Shown: piece after piece, positions 17,573 through 26,013 of the stretch | How positions within the stretch are numbered: position 1 is the stretch's first letter | Layout: each line of letters starts with the position of its first letter | Assembly: GCF_014653195.1 (NCBI RefSeq) | Contig: NZ_BNAH01000013.1 | Location: forward strand, 62,001 to 126,000 | Direction of reading: 5' to 3' | Length of the DNA stretch: 64,000 bases | DNA from: Thalassotalea profundi | GTDB taxonomy: Bacteria; Pseudomonadota; Gammaproteobacteria; Enterobacterales; Alteromonadaceae | Program-made: the position numbers and the translations under genes | The notes under the pieces: model-generated | The model's input: the letters and a program-made list of their open reading frames with translations, nothing else | Database searches by the model: none | What the model was told of the DNA's origin: nothing

Positions 17573-17586
17573 TTGATCTAGATCAA
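17573..17586 (+). promoter_or_regulatory. Perfect FNR-family binding site
   Basis: TTGATCTAGATCAA is an exact match to the FNR/Anr consensus TTGAT-N4-ATCAA and is fully palindromic. It lies about 80 bp upstream (centre to ATG) of the 40-residue peptide gene at 17659; a -10-like TAGAAT is at 17617-17622. The spacing puts the site near -49 from the start predicted by that -10, close to but not exactly the class II position of -41.5, so the true start may be elsewhere. It predicts oxygen-responsive control of the peptide and possibly of the response regulator behind it. Confidence 0.7.
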
Positions 17587-17658
17587 CTAAGGCTACCTAA
17601 AAATCGGTTTTTAATGTAGAATATGCACCGTTAGATTATTGATTAGGAAGTTTTATTA

Positions 17659-17781
17659 ATGTCGCATGATGATAATTTTAAAGACAGTACATCGTTTCGC
17701 CACTTGTTTACAGCGCTAACGGTATTCATTTGTATGCCCTTGTTACCAATGTTGATGGGGTGGTTGACTGTTTTAAACTAG
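17659..17781 (+). CDS. Small membrane peptide (40 residues), function unknown
   Basis: An ATG at 17659 with GGAAG 8 nt upstream opens a 40-codon frame ending in TAG at 17781. The peptide has a charged N-terminus (MSHDDNFKDSTSFRH) and one hydrophobic helix over about residues 16-39 (FTALTVFICMPLLPMLMGWL), so it should be a single-pass inner-membrane protein. It sits between an exact FNR box and a CheY-like gene 29 bp downstream. Small single-helix subunits controlled by FNR are known in respiratory complexes (for example CydX), but I see no sequence likeness to any of them. That it is a real gene is an inference from start context, hydrophobicity and promoter. Confidence 0.6.
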   Translation: MSHDDNFKDSTSFRHLFTALTVFICMPLLPMLMGWLTVLN

Positions 17782-17810
17782 TTTATTAATACAGGTATTA
17801 GATTAACAAT

Positions 17811-18194
17811 ATGCATATATTAGTCGTTGATGATAAAAAGAATATTCTGCAGTTAATAGAAAGTTTACTTGGTGAACTTAATATCACTGTTGAACTAGCT
17901 ACTAATGGTCTTGATGGCTATGAAAAAGCAATGAAGGGAACTTTTGATTTGTATATTGTTGATCACCTTATGCCAATTATGGACGGACTTCAGTTAGTTA
18001 AAAGCTTAAAGTCTAGGCCAGCTACTGCAGATGTTCCCATTCTTTTTATGACGACACAAGAACTTAGTAGTGTTGAACAATTACCTGAGTTTTCCTTATT
18101 TACTGCTGTAATGCACAAGCCAATTGAGTCAAATGATTTTTATACATTGATAAATCAACTTTTACCTAAAAATAGTCTTCGTCAGTCACTATAA
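17811..18194 (+). CDS. Single-domain CheY-like response regulator
   Basis: A 127-residue receiver domain with nothing attached. The acidic pocket is D7-D8, the phosphoacceptor is D51 (in [13 protein letters not shown]), the switch threonine is T81 or T82 (LFMTTQE) and the conserved lysine is K103 (MHKP). All catalytic residues of a working receiver are therefore present. It lacks an output domain, so it acts by protein contact. It starts 29 bp after the FNR-linked 40-residue peptide and may share its promoter. No histidine kinase is nearby, so the partner is unknown. apt follows after 56 bp. Confidence 0.85.
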   Translation: MHILVVDDKKNILQLIESLLGELNITVELATNGLDGYEKAMKGTFDLYIVDHLMPIMDGLQLVKSLKSRPATADVPILFMTTQELSSVEQLPEFSLFTAVMHKPIESNDFYTLINQLLPKNSLRQSL

Positions 18195-18250
18195 TTCTTT
18201 GTCGTTTTCCATTATTCTGTAGCGCATGTAAAATTACTTTTTGTTATAAA

Positions 18251-18796
18251 ATGACTGAAACACAATTATCTATACTAAAACAAGCCATTCACACGATACC
18301 TGATTACCCTAAACCTGGAATATTATTTAGAGATGTTACAGGTATACTCGATAATGGTGAAGCTTTTGCTTTAACCATTGAGCTACTTAAAGAAAAGTTC
18401 AAAGATAAAGGCTTTACAAAAATTGTTGGTACTGAAGCTCGTGGATTTTTATTTGGTGCACCATTAGCTTACGCTTTAAACATAGGCTTTGTTTTAGTAA
18501 GAAAGCCCGGTAAATTGCCACGACCTACTTTCGCACAAGACTATCAATTAGAATATGGAACAGATACTCTAGAAATTCATCAAGATGCATTAAGTGTAGA
18601 TGATAAAGTTTTGATTGTTGATGATTTACTTGCAACAGGAGGTACTATCGAAGCAACGATAAAGCTTATTGATAAAATAGGAGCTAAAGCTACTGATGCG
18701 GCTTTTGTTATTTCTTTACCTGACTTAGGTGGTGAAGAGAAATTGGCTCAATGTAAACTAAATGTATTTTCCTTATTGCAGTATGCGGGTGATTAG
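18251..18796 (+). CDS. apt: Adenine phosphoribosyltransferase
   Basis: Apt converts adenine and PRPP to AMP in purine salvage. The 181-residue protein has the usual length and start ([18 protein letters not shown] at about 16-33), the type I PRTase PRPP-binding motif [13 protein letters not shown] at about 119-131, and the [15 protein letters not shown] adenine-pocket region at about 61-75. The order apt-dnaX-ybaB is the common gammaproteobacterial arrangement. dnaX starts 19 bp downstream, so the genes are probably cotranscribed. Confidence 0.96.
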   Translation: MTETQLSILKQAIHTIPDYPKPGILFRDVTGILDNGEAFALTIELLKEKFKDKGFTKIVGTEARGFLFGAPLAYALNIGFVLVRKPGKLPRPTFAQDYQLEYGTDTLEIHQDALSVDDKVLIVDDLLATGGTIEATIKLIDKIGAKATDAAFVISLPDLGGEEKLAQCKLNVFSLLQYAGD

Positions 18797-18815
18797 GATT
18801 TAAGTTGGAATTTTA

Positions 18816-21089
18816 ATGAGTTATCAAGTTTTAGCAAGAAAATGGCGACCTAAAAACTTTCAAGAATTAATGGGTCAAGAGCACGTTGTTACTGTACTGA
18901 GTAATGCTTTGTCACAACAACGTTTGCATCATGCTTATTTATTCACTGGCACCCGTGGTGTGGGTAAAACCACTATTGCTCGTATTTTTGCTAAAAGCTT
19001 GAACTGTTTAGAAGGAGTGAGTGCTACTCCTTGTGGAAAGTGTGATGTGTGTCAAGATATTGATTTAGGACGCTTTGTTGACTTATTGGAAATTGACGCT
19101 GCTTCTAGAACAAAAGTTGATGACACAAGGGAAATATTAGACAACGTGCAATATGCGCCAACAAGGGGGCGGTATAAGGTTTACTTAATTGATGAAGTGC
19201 ATATGTTATCACGTAGTAGTTTTAATGCTTTGTTAAAGACCCTTGAGGAGCCTCCTGAACATGTTAAGTTTATATTAGCGACGACCGATCCACAAAAGCT
19301 TCCAATAACCGTTTTATCTCGTTGTTTACAGTTTCATCTGAAAGCATTAATGGTTGATCAAATTAATAGCCATTTAAATACTATATTAACGGCTGAAAAC
19401 ATTACTTTTGAGCCATCAGCTGTCTTATTATTAGCTAAGGCTGCCCGCGGAAGTATTCGTGATTCATTAAGTTTAACTGACCAAGCAATAGCCCAAGGGC
19501 AGGGACATATTACACTGGCAAATGTTCGTCAGATGTTAGGTGGTGTCGATGATAATTGGGTCTTTAAAATTCTAATTCAACTTATTAAGAATGATAGCCA
19601 GTCTTTAATGAGTTTATCGCAAGAAATTGCAACATATGCACCTAATTATAGTCGTTTACTTGCGGAATTAATTCAATTATTACATCAAATAGCTTTGTAT
19701 CAAGTAGTTAAAACTCATTTTGATTTACCTGACGAGCAAGCTCAATTACTCATTAAATTTGCTGAAGCAATGTCACCTGATGATGTTCAACTATATTATC
19801 AAATTGCGTTAAATGGTCGAAAAGATCTACCGTATTGTGCTGACGAAAAAACTGCATTTGAGATGGTTTTATTGCGTTTATTAGCATTTAAACCGCAAAT
19901 AGAAGTGGCAACAACAAGTACAAGTTCTCTAGCTTCTAATATAACTTCAGCTGTTAATTTTGAAGAAACATTATTACCTGAAACCTCTGTATCTCAACCT
20001 CAAGTAAAACCGTCTCAATTTACGGCATCAGATAGTCAAGAAAGTAAATTGGCGAGTGAAATGCTTGAAATTGAACAGACGGCTCAAGAACAAACTGTAT
20101 CATTAACGGATGAATTCAAGGAAAATCATGGCATTGACCAGTTAGAAACTGTGAATGTGTTAGAAAAGGAACCAATAAGTAATTTTAATCGTTCAGCCCC
20201 CTGTCATGATGACAATACAGCTAATTATGCTGATGATGAACTAGCTATTTCTGATATGTTTTTGGATGTTGAGCAAAATCAAGCAGTTTCAATGCCTGAA
20301 ACTAGACATAGTTCTGAAATGAAACTTGATGTGACGAATCCTGAAATTGATATAACGACTACAACAGAAGTATTTGAGCGTGAGCAGATAAATACAATGT
20401 CAGCAGTAAGTGGTCAAAGTGAGCATACTCCTGATATTAATGCCCACCAGCTTGATTCATCCTTAGATTTAAATACCGCTTCAGTCATAAAATCACCGAT
20501 AGAATCGGCATTAGCAACAAGAAATATGCTTCGTAGCCGTAAAAAAGCATTGGAGAATGAAGGAAAAAAGTCTGATGGCGCGACTAAGCGTCAAAATACT
20601 ACAATCCCAGTTAAAGAAAAGCCAACGAATGTACCTGATATTGATGCATTACCAGAGCAAGGCTTTACACCTGATGTGATTAATCCTGCAGAAATAAAAT
20701 TTGCTAATCAGGTAGATAGATGGGCAAACATGATTGATACCATGGAACTTGGTGGTCGATTAAAGGTATTAGCGGGTAATTCTACAATTTGTGACTCTTC
20801 TACTGATGATACTTGGGTTTTTAAACTTAATCAGTCGGTTAAACATTTAAAAAGTGAAACAGCTCACAAGCAACTTGAAGAAAATTTGTCGGCATTGTTG
20901 AATCAAAAAATAACAATTGTACTTGATTTAGTTGAGGAAACTAAAGACGATCCTTTTCAGATCCAAAGTCAGATCAATGATAAGCGTTTAGAGTATGCAA
21001 AAGAGTTAATTCACAGCGATACCATGGTAAAAGCTATGGAAGATACGTTTCAGGCAACAATTTCACAAGAGTCTATAGCAGCACGTTAA
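18816..21089 (+). CDS. dnaX: DNA polymerase III subunits tau and gamma
   Basis: DnaX is the ATPase of the sliding-clamp loader and, as tau, links polymerase cores to DnaB. The 757-residue product has the AAA+ core: Walker A FTGTRGVGKTTIARIF at about 43-58, a four-cysteine zinc module (C64, C73, C76, C79), Walker B VYLIDEVHML at about 123-132 and the sensor region LSRCLQFHLK. From about residue 365 to 620 a low-complexity acidic linker follows, then the C-terminal polymerase-binding domain. A complete -1 frameshift signal at 20552-20593 would make a short form of 586 residues (gamma). The gene lies between apt and ebfC. Confidence 0.97.
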   Translation: MSYQVLARKWRPKNFQELMGQEHVVTVLSNALSQQRLHHAYLFTGTRGVGKTTIARIFAKSLNCLEGVSATPCGKCDVCQDIDLGRFVDLLEIDAASRTKVDDTREILDNVQYAPTRGRYKVYLIDEVHMLSRSSFNALLKTLEEPPEHVKFILATTDPQKLPITVLSRCLQFHLKALMVDQINSHLNTILTAENITFEPSAVLLLAKAARGSIRDSLSLTDQAIAQGQGHITLANVRQMLGGVDDNWVFKILIQLIKNDSQSLMSLSQEIATYAPNYSRLLAELIQLLHQIALYQVVKTHFDLPDEQAQLLIKFAEAMSPDDVQLYYQIALNGRKDLPYCADEKTAFEMVLLRLLAFKPQIEVATTSTSSLASNITSAVNFEETLLPETSVSQPQVKPSQFTASDSQESKLASEMLEIEQTAQEQTVSLTDEFKENHGIDQLETVNVLEKEPISNFNRSAPCHDDNTANYADDELAISDMFLDVEQNQAVSMPETRHSSEMKLDVTNPEIDITTTTEVFEREQINTMSAVSGQSEHTPDINAHQLDSSLDLNTASVIKSPIESALATRNMLRSRKKALENEGKKSDGATKRQNTTIPVKEKPTNVPDIDALPEQGFTPDVINPAEIKFANQVDRWANMIDTMELGGRLKVLAGNSTICDSSTDDTWVFKLNQSVKHLKSETAHKQLEENLSALLNQKITIVLDLVEETKDDPFQIQSQINDKRLEYAKELIHSDTMVKAMEDTFQATISQESIAAR
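20552..20593 (+). promoter_or_regulatory. Programmed -1 ribosomal frameshift signal in dnaX
   Basis: Three parts are visible in the right order. A Shine-Dalgarno-like GGAG (20552-20555) lies 8 nt before the slippery heptamer A-AAA-AAG (20564-20570), which is in the correct frame (GGA AAA AAG). After a 5-nt spacer a hairpin follows: TGGCGC (20576-20581) pairs with GCGTCA (20588-20593), including one G-U pair, with a 6-nt loop. In the -1 frame the next codons are GTC then TGA, so the shifted product ends one residue later. This is the same layout as in E. coli dnaX. Confidence 0.85.
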
Positions 21090-21167
21090 TTATTCCAATG
21101 AGGAATACTTGAAATTTCCAGTGATAAGCACTATTGTTCCCACAATTGAATTTTGGAGTGAAGTATT

Positions 21168-21494
21168 ATGATGAAAGGTGGCATGGGCAACTTGATGAAG
21201 CAAGCCCAACAAATGCAAGCTAAAATGGCTAAAGCACAAGAAGAAATTGCTAAAATGGAAGTTACCGGCGAGGCGGGTGCTGGTATGGTTAAAGTAACCA
21301 TGACTGGTAACCATAATGTTCGTCGTGTGGAAATTGATGATAGTTTGATGGAAGACGACAAAGAAATGGTAGAAGACCTTGTCGCTGCTGCATTTAATGA
21401 TGCAGTACGTCGTGTTGAAGAACAGAATAAAGAAAAAATGGGTGCTTTAACTGGTGGTATGCAAATGCCTCCAGGCATGAAAATGCCGTTTTAA
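21168..21494 (+). CDS. ebfC: YbaB/EbfC nucleoid-associated protein
   Basis: A 108-residue DNA-binding nucleoid protein. The N-terminal helix is methionine- and glutamine-rich ([29 protein letters not shown]), then the conserved core [25 protein letters not shown] at about 37-61 and the helix [15 protein letters not shown]. The methionine-glycine-rich tail ([13 protein letters not shown]) is typical. TTTTGGAGTG is a good ribosome-binding site. recR, which follows ybaB in E. coli and many relatives, is absent here; a terminator follows instead. Confidence 0.95.
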   Translation: MMKGGMGNLMKQAQQMQAKMAKAQEEIAKMEVTGEAGAGMVKVTMTGNHNVRRVEIDDSLMEDDKEMVEDLVAAAFNDAVRRVEEQNKEKMGALTGGMQMPPGMKMPF

Positions 21495-21574
21495 AAAAAC
21501 TTATCACCCATCAATAGGTTAAATCGTTTTGATATGACATTGTTGATGTTGAATTTATATGAAACCCATTACCC

Positions 21575-21604
21575 GAAGCCTAAGTGATTACTTGGGCTTT
21601 TTTA
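21575..21604 (+). terminator. Rho-independent terminator after ebfC
   Basis: A 10-bp stem (AAGCCTAAGT / ACTTGGGCTT, one G-U pair, loop GATT) followed by TTTTT ends the apt-dnaX-ebfC unit about 80 bp after the ebfC stop. Read on the minus strand it would also lie just past the solute-binding gene at 21643, so it may serve both. Confidence 0.9.
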
Positions 21605-21642
21605 TATATAATTTTAAGAAATTTTATTGGGAAAGCGCAACA

Positions 21643-22383
21643 TTAACCTTGAGACATAACGTCTTGGTGAGCTTTGCGAATTTTATTTACAACATCAGTT
21701 GAAGTTTGTTTACTTAAGGCCATGCAATTAGCAGGATAATTCTCTGCAGGAATAATAAATAATTGAGTGACCATTGATTTATCTAATCTTCGCTCTTTTA
21801 ATGAACGCTCAATTGAACTTTCAAAATCGGCTAACAAATCAACCCTACCGGCTAAAAATAATGTTGTAGCTACTTCATCATCAGAGGTTACTTGTAAATT
21901 CACCTCATCAATAAAACCTAAACCTACCATATATTGGTGTAAGAAAGTTCCTCGTGTCGCACTGATTGTATAGTTTTTTATATCCTTCTCCGTATTAACA
22001 GTGATGTCATTTCTATTGGTTAATTTGTAAATACGATGAGGTTCTTGCGTACTAATAGGACAAAACCAATGAAATAACTTTTCTCTGTTGGGAGTTCTTA
22101 AAATTGAATAGATTAAAACATTAGGTTGTGTAGTTGAAAGGTTAAAGGCTCTTGTCCAAGGGAAAGCTTCAATTGAATAATCGAGAGTAGATTGTGCTAA
22201 GATCTTTTTGACTACCGCTGTAGATTTACCAACGATACTTCCATTTTTATTAGTGTAATTATAGGGATACCAATTCTCAGTCACGACTTGTATTTTGTCA
22301 TTAGCCAAAGCTAGGTTAATACTATTACTCACAACTAAAATGATATTTGCTAGAAAAAAGTTACGTAAAATGGAATGACTCAA
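21643..22383 (-). CDS. Periplasmic solute-binding protein, family 3-like
   Basis: A 246-residue exported protein with signal peptide 1-27 (cleavage near ALA-NDK). The mature part begins IQVVTENWYPYNYTNKNGSIVG, the typical start of extracellular solute-binding proteins of family 3 (amino-acid-binding type), and contains FPWTRAF and the conserved NREKLFHW element. No permease or ATPase gene is adjacent, so it may not serve an ABC transporter; many such orphan proteins in Alteromonadales have unknown roles. The ligand cannot be predicted. It is divergent from a distant relative at 22541, with about 150 bp between the two starts. Confidence 0.75.
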   Translation of the reverse strand: MSHSILRNFFLANIILVVSNSINLALANDKIQVVTENWYPYNYTNKNGSIVGKSTAVVKKILAQSTLDYSIEAFPWTRAFNLSTTQPNVLIYSILRTPNREKLFHWFCPISTQEPHRIYKLTNRNDITVNTEKDIKNYTISATRGTFLHQYMVGLGFIDEVNLQVTSDDEVATTLFLAGRVDLLADFESSIERSLKERRLDKSMVTQLFIIPAENYPANCMALSKQTSTDVVNKIRKAHQDVMSQG

Positions 22384-22540
22384 CTGCTATTGATAAATAC
22401 TTAAACCGATTGTAGCTATTATTACGATCAAAATGTTAAATTGATACTAGCATTTATAACAATGAAGTTTAATTAATTTTAGTGCTAGTTTTATTTTATA
22501 GTCTATAATTGACATAAACAAAATCAAAGGATTGGTTGCT

Positions 22541-23323
22541 ATGCATAAACTTCTTTATATTTTAGTTTTCGTTAGCTTTTATTGTGTTGCAAGTGCGAAA
22601 AATACTCGCCTTGTAACGGTAGTTGAACCTCCTGCAAGTTATCTCTCTGAAACTCTATTACCCGTTGGCTATGTTGTTGAAATAGTTCAGGCATTACAAC
22701 GCATCATTGATAATAAAAACCCAATTGAGTTTGTGCCTGAAGCAAGAGCAATAAATATCTCTTTAGAAAAGGATAATGTTTTAGTTTTCAGCTTATCTCG
22801 AACTGCCTTTAGGGAAAAGTTATACCATTGGGTTGCGCCCGTCTTAATGAAAAGGTGGCAAGTATATGCATTACAAGATACAGAACTTGTATTAAATAAC
22901 GTTGACGAGTTAAAAGCATTATCAAGTATTGGCGTTGTACGTGGTGATGTCAGGGAAGAGTGGTTAATTAACGCAGAGTTTAAAAATTTGCATTCAGTGA
23001 CACATCATATTCAAAATGTTAAACGTCTTATTGCTCAACGTGTACCAGTTATTGTCTACGATCAAACTGGACTTGCTTATGAAAGTAAAAAGCTTGCATT
23101 AGATTCTTCACAATTTATTCCGCTAATAACCATTAAGCAATCTGAAGTGTATTTAGTTTTATCAGGACAAACAGCACCTCAAATTTTAACTCAATGGCAA
23201 AATGCTTATAATAGATTAAAGGTCTCTGGTCAGTTAAGAACAATAGCGCAGCAATGGCAAGCTCGTTTGCAAAGTGAGCTAGCCATTGACGCAATGATTG
23301 AAGATGACATTCTCAGCCTTTAA
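22541..23323 (+). CDS. Periplasmic solute-binding protein, family 3-like
   Basis: A 260-residue exported protein. The ATG at 22541 (MHKLLYILVFVSFYCVASA) gives a normal signal peptide cleaved at about residue 19; the TTG at 22532 is less likely, since AAAGG lies about 10 nt before the ATG. It shares with the divergent gene at 21643 the pattern 'VVEPPASYLSE ... PEARAINISLEKDNVLVFSLSRTAFREKLYHWVAP', split into a ligand-binding start and the REKLxHW element. It is also an orphan, without permease or ATPase. A 6-bp hairpin with few T residues overlaps its 3' end (23312-23332) and may end transcription. Ligand unknown. Confidence 0.75.
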   Translation: MHKLLYILVFVSFYCVASAKNTRLVTVVEPPASYLSETLLPVGYVVEIVQALQRIIDNKNPIEFVPEARAINISLEKDNVLVFSLSRTAFREKLYHWVAPVLMKRWQVYALQDTELVLNNVDELKALSSIGVVRGDVREEWLINAEFKNLHSVTHHIQNVKRLIAQRVPVIVYDQTGLAYESKKLALDSSQFIPLITIKQSEVYLVLSGQTAPQILTQWQNAYNRLKVSGQLRTIAQQWQARLQSELAIDAMIEDDILSL

Positions 23324-23455
23324 GGTGCTGAGTTTAATAAAATTAATATTGATTTAAGACAATTTTATTTTTATTAACAGTTTCCTGTTATTTCATCTAT
23401 AAAGTGCTTACGTTACTATAGCTATTCTTCCAATGTATTCTTAAGGATATTTTAC

Positions 23456-23995
23456 ATGGCTCACACAGCCTTAACTTTTCAAGCTTTACAAATTGCTGTA
23501 TTAACTGTTTCTGATACTCGTGATGAGTCTACTGACACTTCAGGAGAGTATTTAGTTAATGCTTTACAAGCCGCGGGTCATACCTTAGCGGATAAAGTTA
23601 TTGTTAAAGATGATATTTATCAGATGCGTGCGGTTGTTTCAAATTGGGTTGCTAACGACAATATTCAAGTGATACTAGTCACTGGTGGTACAGGGTTTAC
23701 AGAGCGTGATTCAACACCGGAAGCATTAACTCCTTTATTTGATAAAACCGTAGAGGGGTTTGGTGAACTCTTTAGACAACTCTCTTATAATGAAATTTCC
23801 GCTTCAACCATACAGTCGCGCGCTATTGCTGGACTTGCTAATGGCACCGTTATTTTTTGTATGCCGGGCTCTACGGGGGCGTGTAAAACAGCATGGCAAC
23901 AGATTATTGAAAGTCAACTTGATGCCAGTCATAAGCCTTGTAACTTTGTACCACATTTAAGCTGTTCTGAAACTGCTTGTGACACTCGAGGATAG
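23456..23995 (+). CDS. moaB: Molybdenum cofactor biosynthesis protein B
   Basis: MoaB is the MogA-like enzyme that adenylylates molybdopterin, or a close relative whose exact role in E. coli is unsettled. The 179-residue protein has the family start ([22 protein letters not shown], about 11-32 read in two halves), the pterin/AMP-binding motif [18 protein letters not shown] at about 73-90 and the [12 protein letters not shown] segment at about 139-150. AAGGA lies 9 nt before the ATG. It heads the moaB-moaC-moaD-moaE-modABC run. moaA, needed with moaC for the first step, is not in the window. Confidence 0.93.
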   Translation: MAHTALTFQALQIAVLTVSDTRDESTDTSGEYLVNALQAAGHTLADKVIVKDDIYQMRAVVSNWVANDNIQVILVTGGTGFTERDSTPEALTPLFDKTVEGFGELFRQLSYNEISASTIQSRAIAGLANGTVIFCMPGSTGACKTAWQQIIESQLDASHKPCNFVPHLSCSETACDTRG

Positions 23996-23999
23996 TTCA

Positions 24000-24488
24000 A
24001 TGCTTACGCATGTAAATGAACAAGGGCAAGCGAATATGGTAGATGTTACCGACAAAAGTAACACTGTACGTATTGCTATTGCTCATGGCGAAATTTCAAT
24101 GAACAGCAAAACTTTAGCTGCGATAAAAGATAATAGTAATAAAAAAGGTGACGTTATTGCAACTGCGCGCATAGCGGGTATTCAAGCGGCAAAAAAATGC
24201 TCAGACTTAATACCTTTATGCCATCCATTAGCACTCACTAAAATAGCGCTTGATTTTGAGATTGATGAGGAAAATCAAAAAATTGATGTTTCAGCTATGT
24301 GTAAATTGACTGGCAAGACTGGTGTTGAAATGGAAGCCTTAACTGCCGTAAGTGTCGCGTTGTTAACCTTATTTGATATGTGCAAGGCGAGCGACCCATT
24401 GATGGAAATCTCTGGTATTAAAGTGATAGATAAACAAGGTGGTAAAACCGGTCATTGGCAACGAAATGAATGTGAATTAAATGAATAA
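24000..24488 (+). CDS. moaC: Cyclic pyranopterin monophosphate synthase
   Basis: MoaC makes cyclic pyranopterin monophosphate from the MoaA product. With the ATG at 24000 it has 162 residues, starting [19 protein letters not shown], the normal family start; a start at 23979 would overlap moaB. Catalytic features are present: [17 protein letters not shown] at about 64-80, [25 protein letters not shown], and the DMCKA segment holding the essential aspartate and lysine at about 130-134. The gene ends 8 bp inside moaD, so translation is coupled. Confidence 0.96.
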   Translation: MLTHVNEQGQANMVDVTDKSNTVRIAIAHGEISMNSKTLAAIKDNSNKKGDVIATARIAGIQAAKKCSDLIPLCHPLALTKIALDFEIDEENQKIDVSAMCKLTGKTGVEMEALTAVSVALLTLFDMCKASDPLMEISGIKVIDKQGGKTGHWQRNECELNE

Positions 24489-24729
24489 AATACTTTTTTT
24501 TGGTCAATTAAAAGAACGAATAGGTTGTGCTAATACGCAAGTAGAATTGGAATATCCCAGTTCAGTTGCAGAGGTAAAACTTCAGCTACAACAACGTGGT
24601 GAACTTTGGCAACAGTTATTAGCACAAGGTAATGTGTTATCAGCCGTTAATCAAACGATGGCCTCTGACGAAACAGACATTAATGCGGGTGATGAAATTG
24701 CATTTTTTCCACCAGTAACCGGTGGCTAA
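24481..24729 (+). CDS. moaD: Molybdopterin synthase small subunit
   Basis: MoaD is the ubiquitin-like sulfur carrier of molybdopterin synthase. The 82-residue protein begins [15 protein letters not shown] and ends PVTGG, the diglycine tail that is adenylylated by MoeB and then thiocarboxylated. The penultimate segment [13 protein letters not shown] is diagnostic. It overlaps moaC by 8 bp and is followed after 2 bp by moaE, its partner subunit. Confidence 0.96.
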   Translation: MNKILFFGQLKERIGCANTQVELEYPSSVAEVKLQLQQRGELWQQLLAQGNVLSAVNQTMASDETDINAGDEIAFFPPVTGG

Positions 24730-24731
24730 TA

Positions 24732-25181
24732 ATGATATCAGTACAACAACAAGACTTTAATATAGGTGATGAATATCATGCGTTAATTCAAGATGCGTAC
24801 TCAGAAGGGGCAGTGGTTACCTTTGTTGGGCTTGTTAGGGATATTAATCAAGGCAATAGTGTTAAAGGCTTAACGTTGGAACATTATCCAGGAATGACAG
24901 AAAAGTCATTAAAGTCTATTGTTCAGCAAGCCAAGCAACGTTGGCCTCTTGGTAAAGTGCGCGTTATTCATCGTGTCGGTAAGTTAAAGCTCAGCGATCA
25001 AATCGTTTTTGTTGGTGTGACTAGTCGTCATCGTGAATCAGCTTTTTTAGCATGCCAATTTATTATGGATTATTTAAAAAACCAAGCACCATTTTGGAAA
25101 AAAGAGTCTACAGAAAAAGGTGAAAGCTGGGTTGAGTTTAATGATAAAGACCAAAAGGCTATGCAACGTTGGCAAAAGTAA
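24732..25181 (+). CDS. moaE: Molybdopterin synthase catalytic subunit
   Basis: MoaE transfers sulfur from the MoaD thiocarboxylate to cyclic pyranopterin. The 149-residue protein has VTFVGLVRDINQG at about 29-41, LEHYPGMTEKSLKSI at about 49-63, IHRVGKLKLSDQIVFVGV and the active-site segment APFWKKE at about 119-125 with the two essential lysines. The start is 2 bp after the moaD stop. The modA frame opens inside its 3' end, but the true modA start is placed after it. Confidence 0.96.
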   Translation: MISVQQQDFNIGDEYHALIQDAYSEGAVVTFVGLVRDINQGNSVKGLTLEHYPGMTEKSLKSIVQQAKQRWPLGKVRVIHRVGKLKLSDQIVFVGVTSRHRESAFLACQFIMDYLKNQAPFWKKESTEKGESWVEFNDKDQKAMQRWQK

Positions 25182-25182
25182 A

Positions 25183-26013
25183 GTGAAAAAAATTACGATG
25201 AGAATGTACTTGCTAAGTGCAGTGGCTAGTATTTGTTTAATGCCTCGAACGGTTTTATCTCAAGAATTAACTGTTGCGGTAGCGAGTAATTTTTATCATG
25301 CACTATCGGTTATCTCTCAAAAATTTGAACAAGAAACAGGCACAAAGGTCAGGCTGTCTTCAGGTGCTAGTGGCTTGCTTTATGCTCAAATTATTCGGGG
25401 AGCCCCCTTTGATTTATTTTTCTCTGCTGATGTTGAGCGTCCTAAATTGCTTGAACAAAAAGGTTTAACAAGCGTACGAGAAAACTATGTTTATGGTCGA
25501 TTAGCACTATGGGCTCCTCAACAAGCTTTATCTAAACAAAAGCAGCTTAAGCATCAATCAATAGTAAATGAACATTTTTTAGCGACTTATGAGCAACGGC
25601 TCGCCATTGCAAATCCTCGCCTTGCACCCTATGGAAAAGCGGCAAAGCAAACACTTGCATATATGGGATTAAGTGAAAAATTTAATGCCAAGTCTACTAC
25701 TAATTTTGTGTTAGGTAACAATATTAACCAAACGTATCAGTTTATCGACTCTGGCAATGCTAAAGCAGGCTTTGTAGCTTATTCATTATTGAAAGCTAAG
25801 CCTGTAGCAGACACTGATTATTGGCTCATTCCACAAAATCATCATGAAGTTATCGAACAACAGGTTGTTGTATTGACTAACGCCAAAAAACCAGTTGTTG
25901 CCAAAAAATTTCTGGATTACATCTTATCTCCCCCAATTCAAAAACTATTAACCGATATGGGGTATGGTAGTATTCATCATCATATTAAAAATACTGTGTT
26001 AGGTGATGGTTAA
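25183..26013 (+). CDS. modA: Molybdate-binding periplasmic protein
   Basis: ModA captures molybdate (or tungstate) in the periplasm for ModBC. I prefer a GTG at 25183, 1 bp after the moaE stop, giving a 276-residue precursor with a signal peptide (KKITMRMYLLSAVASIC, cleavage near LSQ-ELT); an ATG at 25198 is also possible, while the longer frame from 25120 would run through moaE. Mature features: LTVAVASNFYHAL, LSSGASGLLYAQIIRGAPFDLFFSAD split over about 60-90, and IANPRLAPYGKAAKQ, the ModA fingerprint with the oxyanion-binding serines. It overlaps modB by 1 bp. Confidence 0.92.
   Translation: MKKITMRMYLLSAVASICLMPRTVLSQELTVAVASNFYHALSVISQKFEQETGTKVRLSSGASGLLYAQIIRGAPFDLFFSADVERPKLLEQKGLTSVRENYVYGRLALWAPQQALSKQKQLKHQSIVNEHFLATYEQRLAIANPRLAPYGKAAKQTLAYMGLSEKFNAKSTTNFVLGNNINQTYQFIDSGNAKAGFVAYSLLKAKPVADTDYWLIPQNHHEVIEQQVVVLTNAKKPVVAKKFLDYILSPPIQKLLTDMGYGSIHHHIKNTVLGDG

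Noticed and set aside
21131..21478. 115-codon minus-strand frame opposite ebfC
   Set aside because: It covers the well-conserved ebfC gene completely and has a serine/threonine-rich composition typical of a shadow frame.
23324..23455. Moco riboswitch upstream of moaB
   Set aside because: The leader is about 130 bp and shows no stacked GC-rich stems of the Moco motif.
25120..25182. Longer modA start overlapping moaE by 62 bp
   Set aside because: The added residues have no signal-peptide character and run through the moaE active-site end; a start just after the moaE stop is more sensible.
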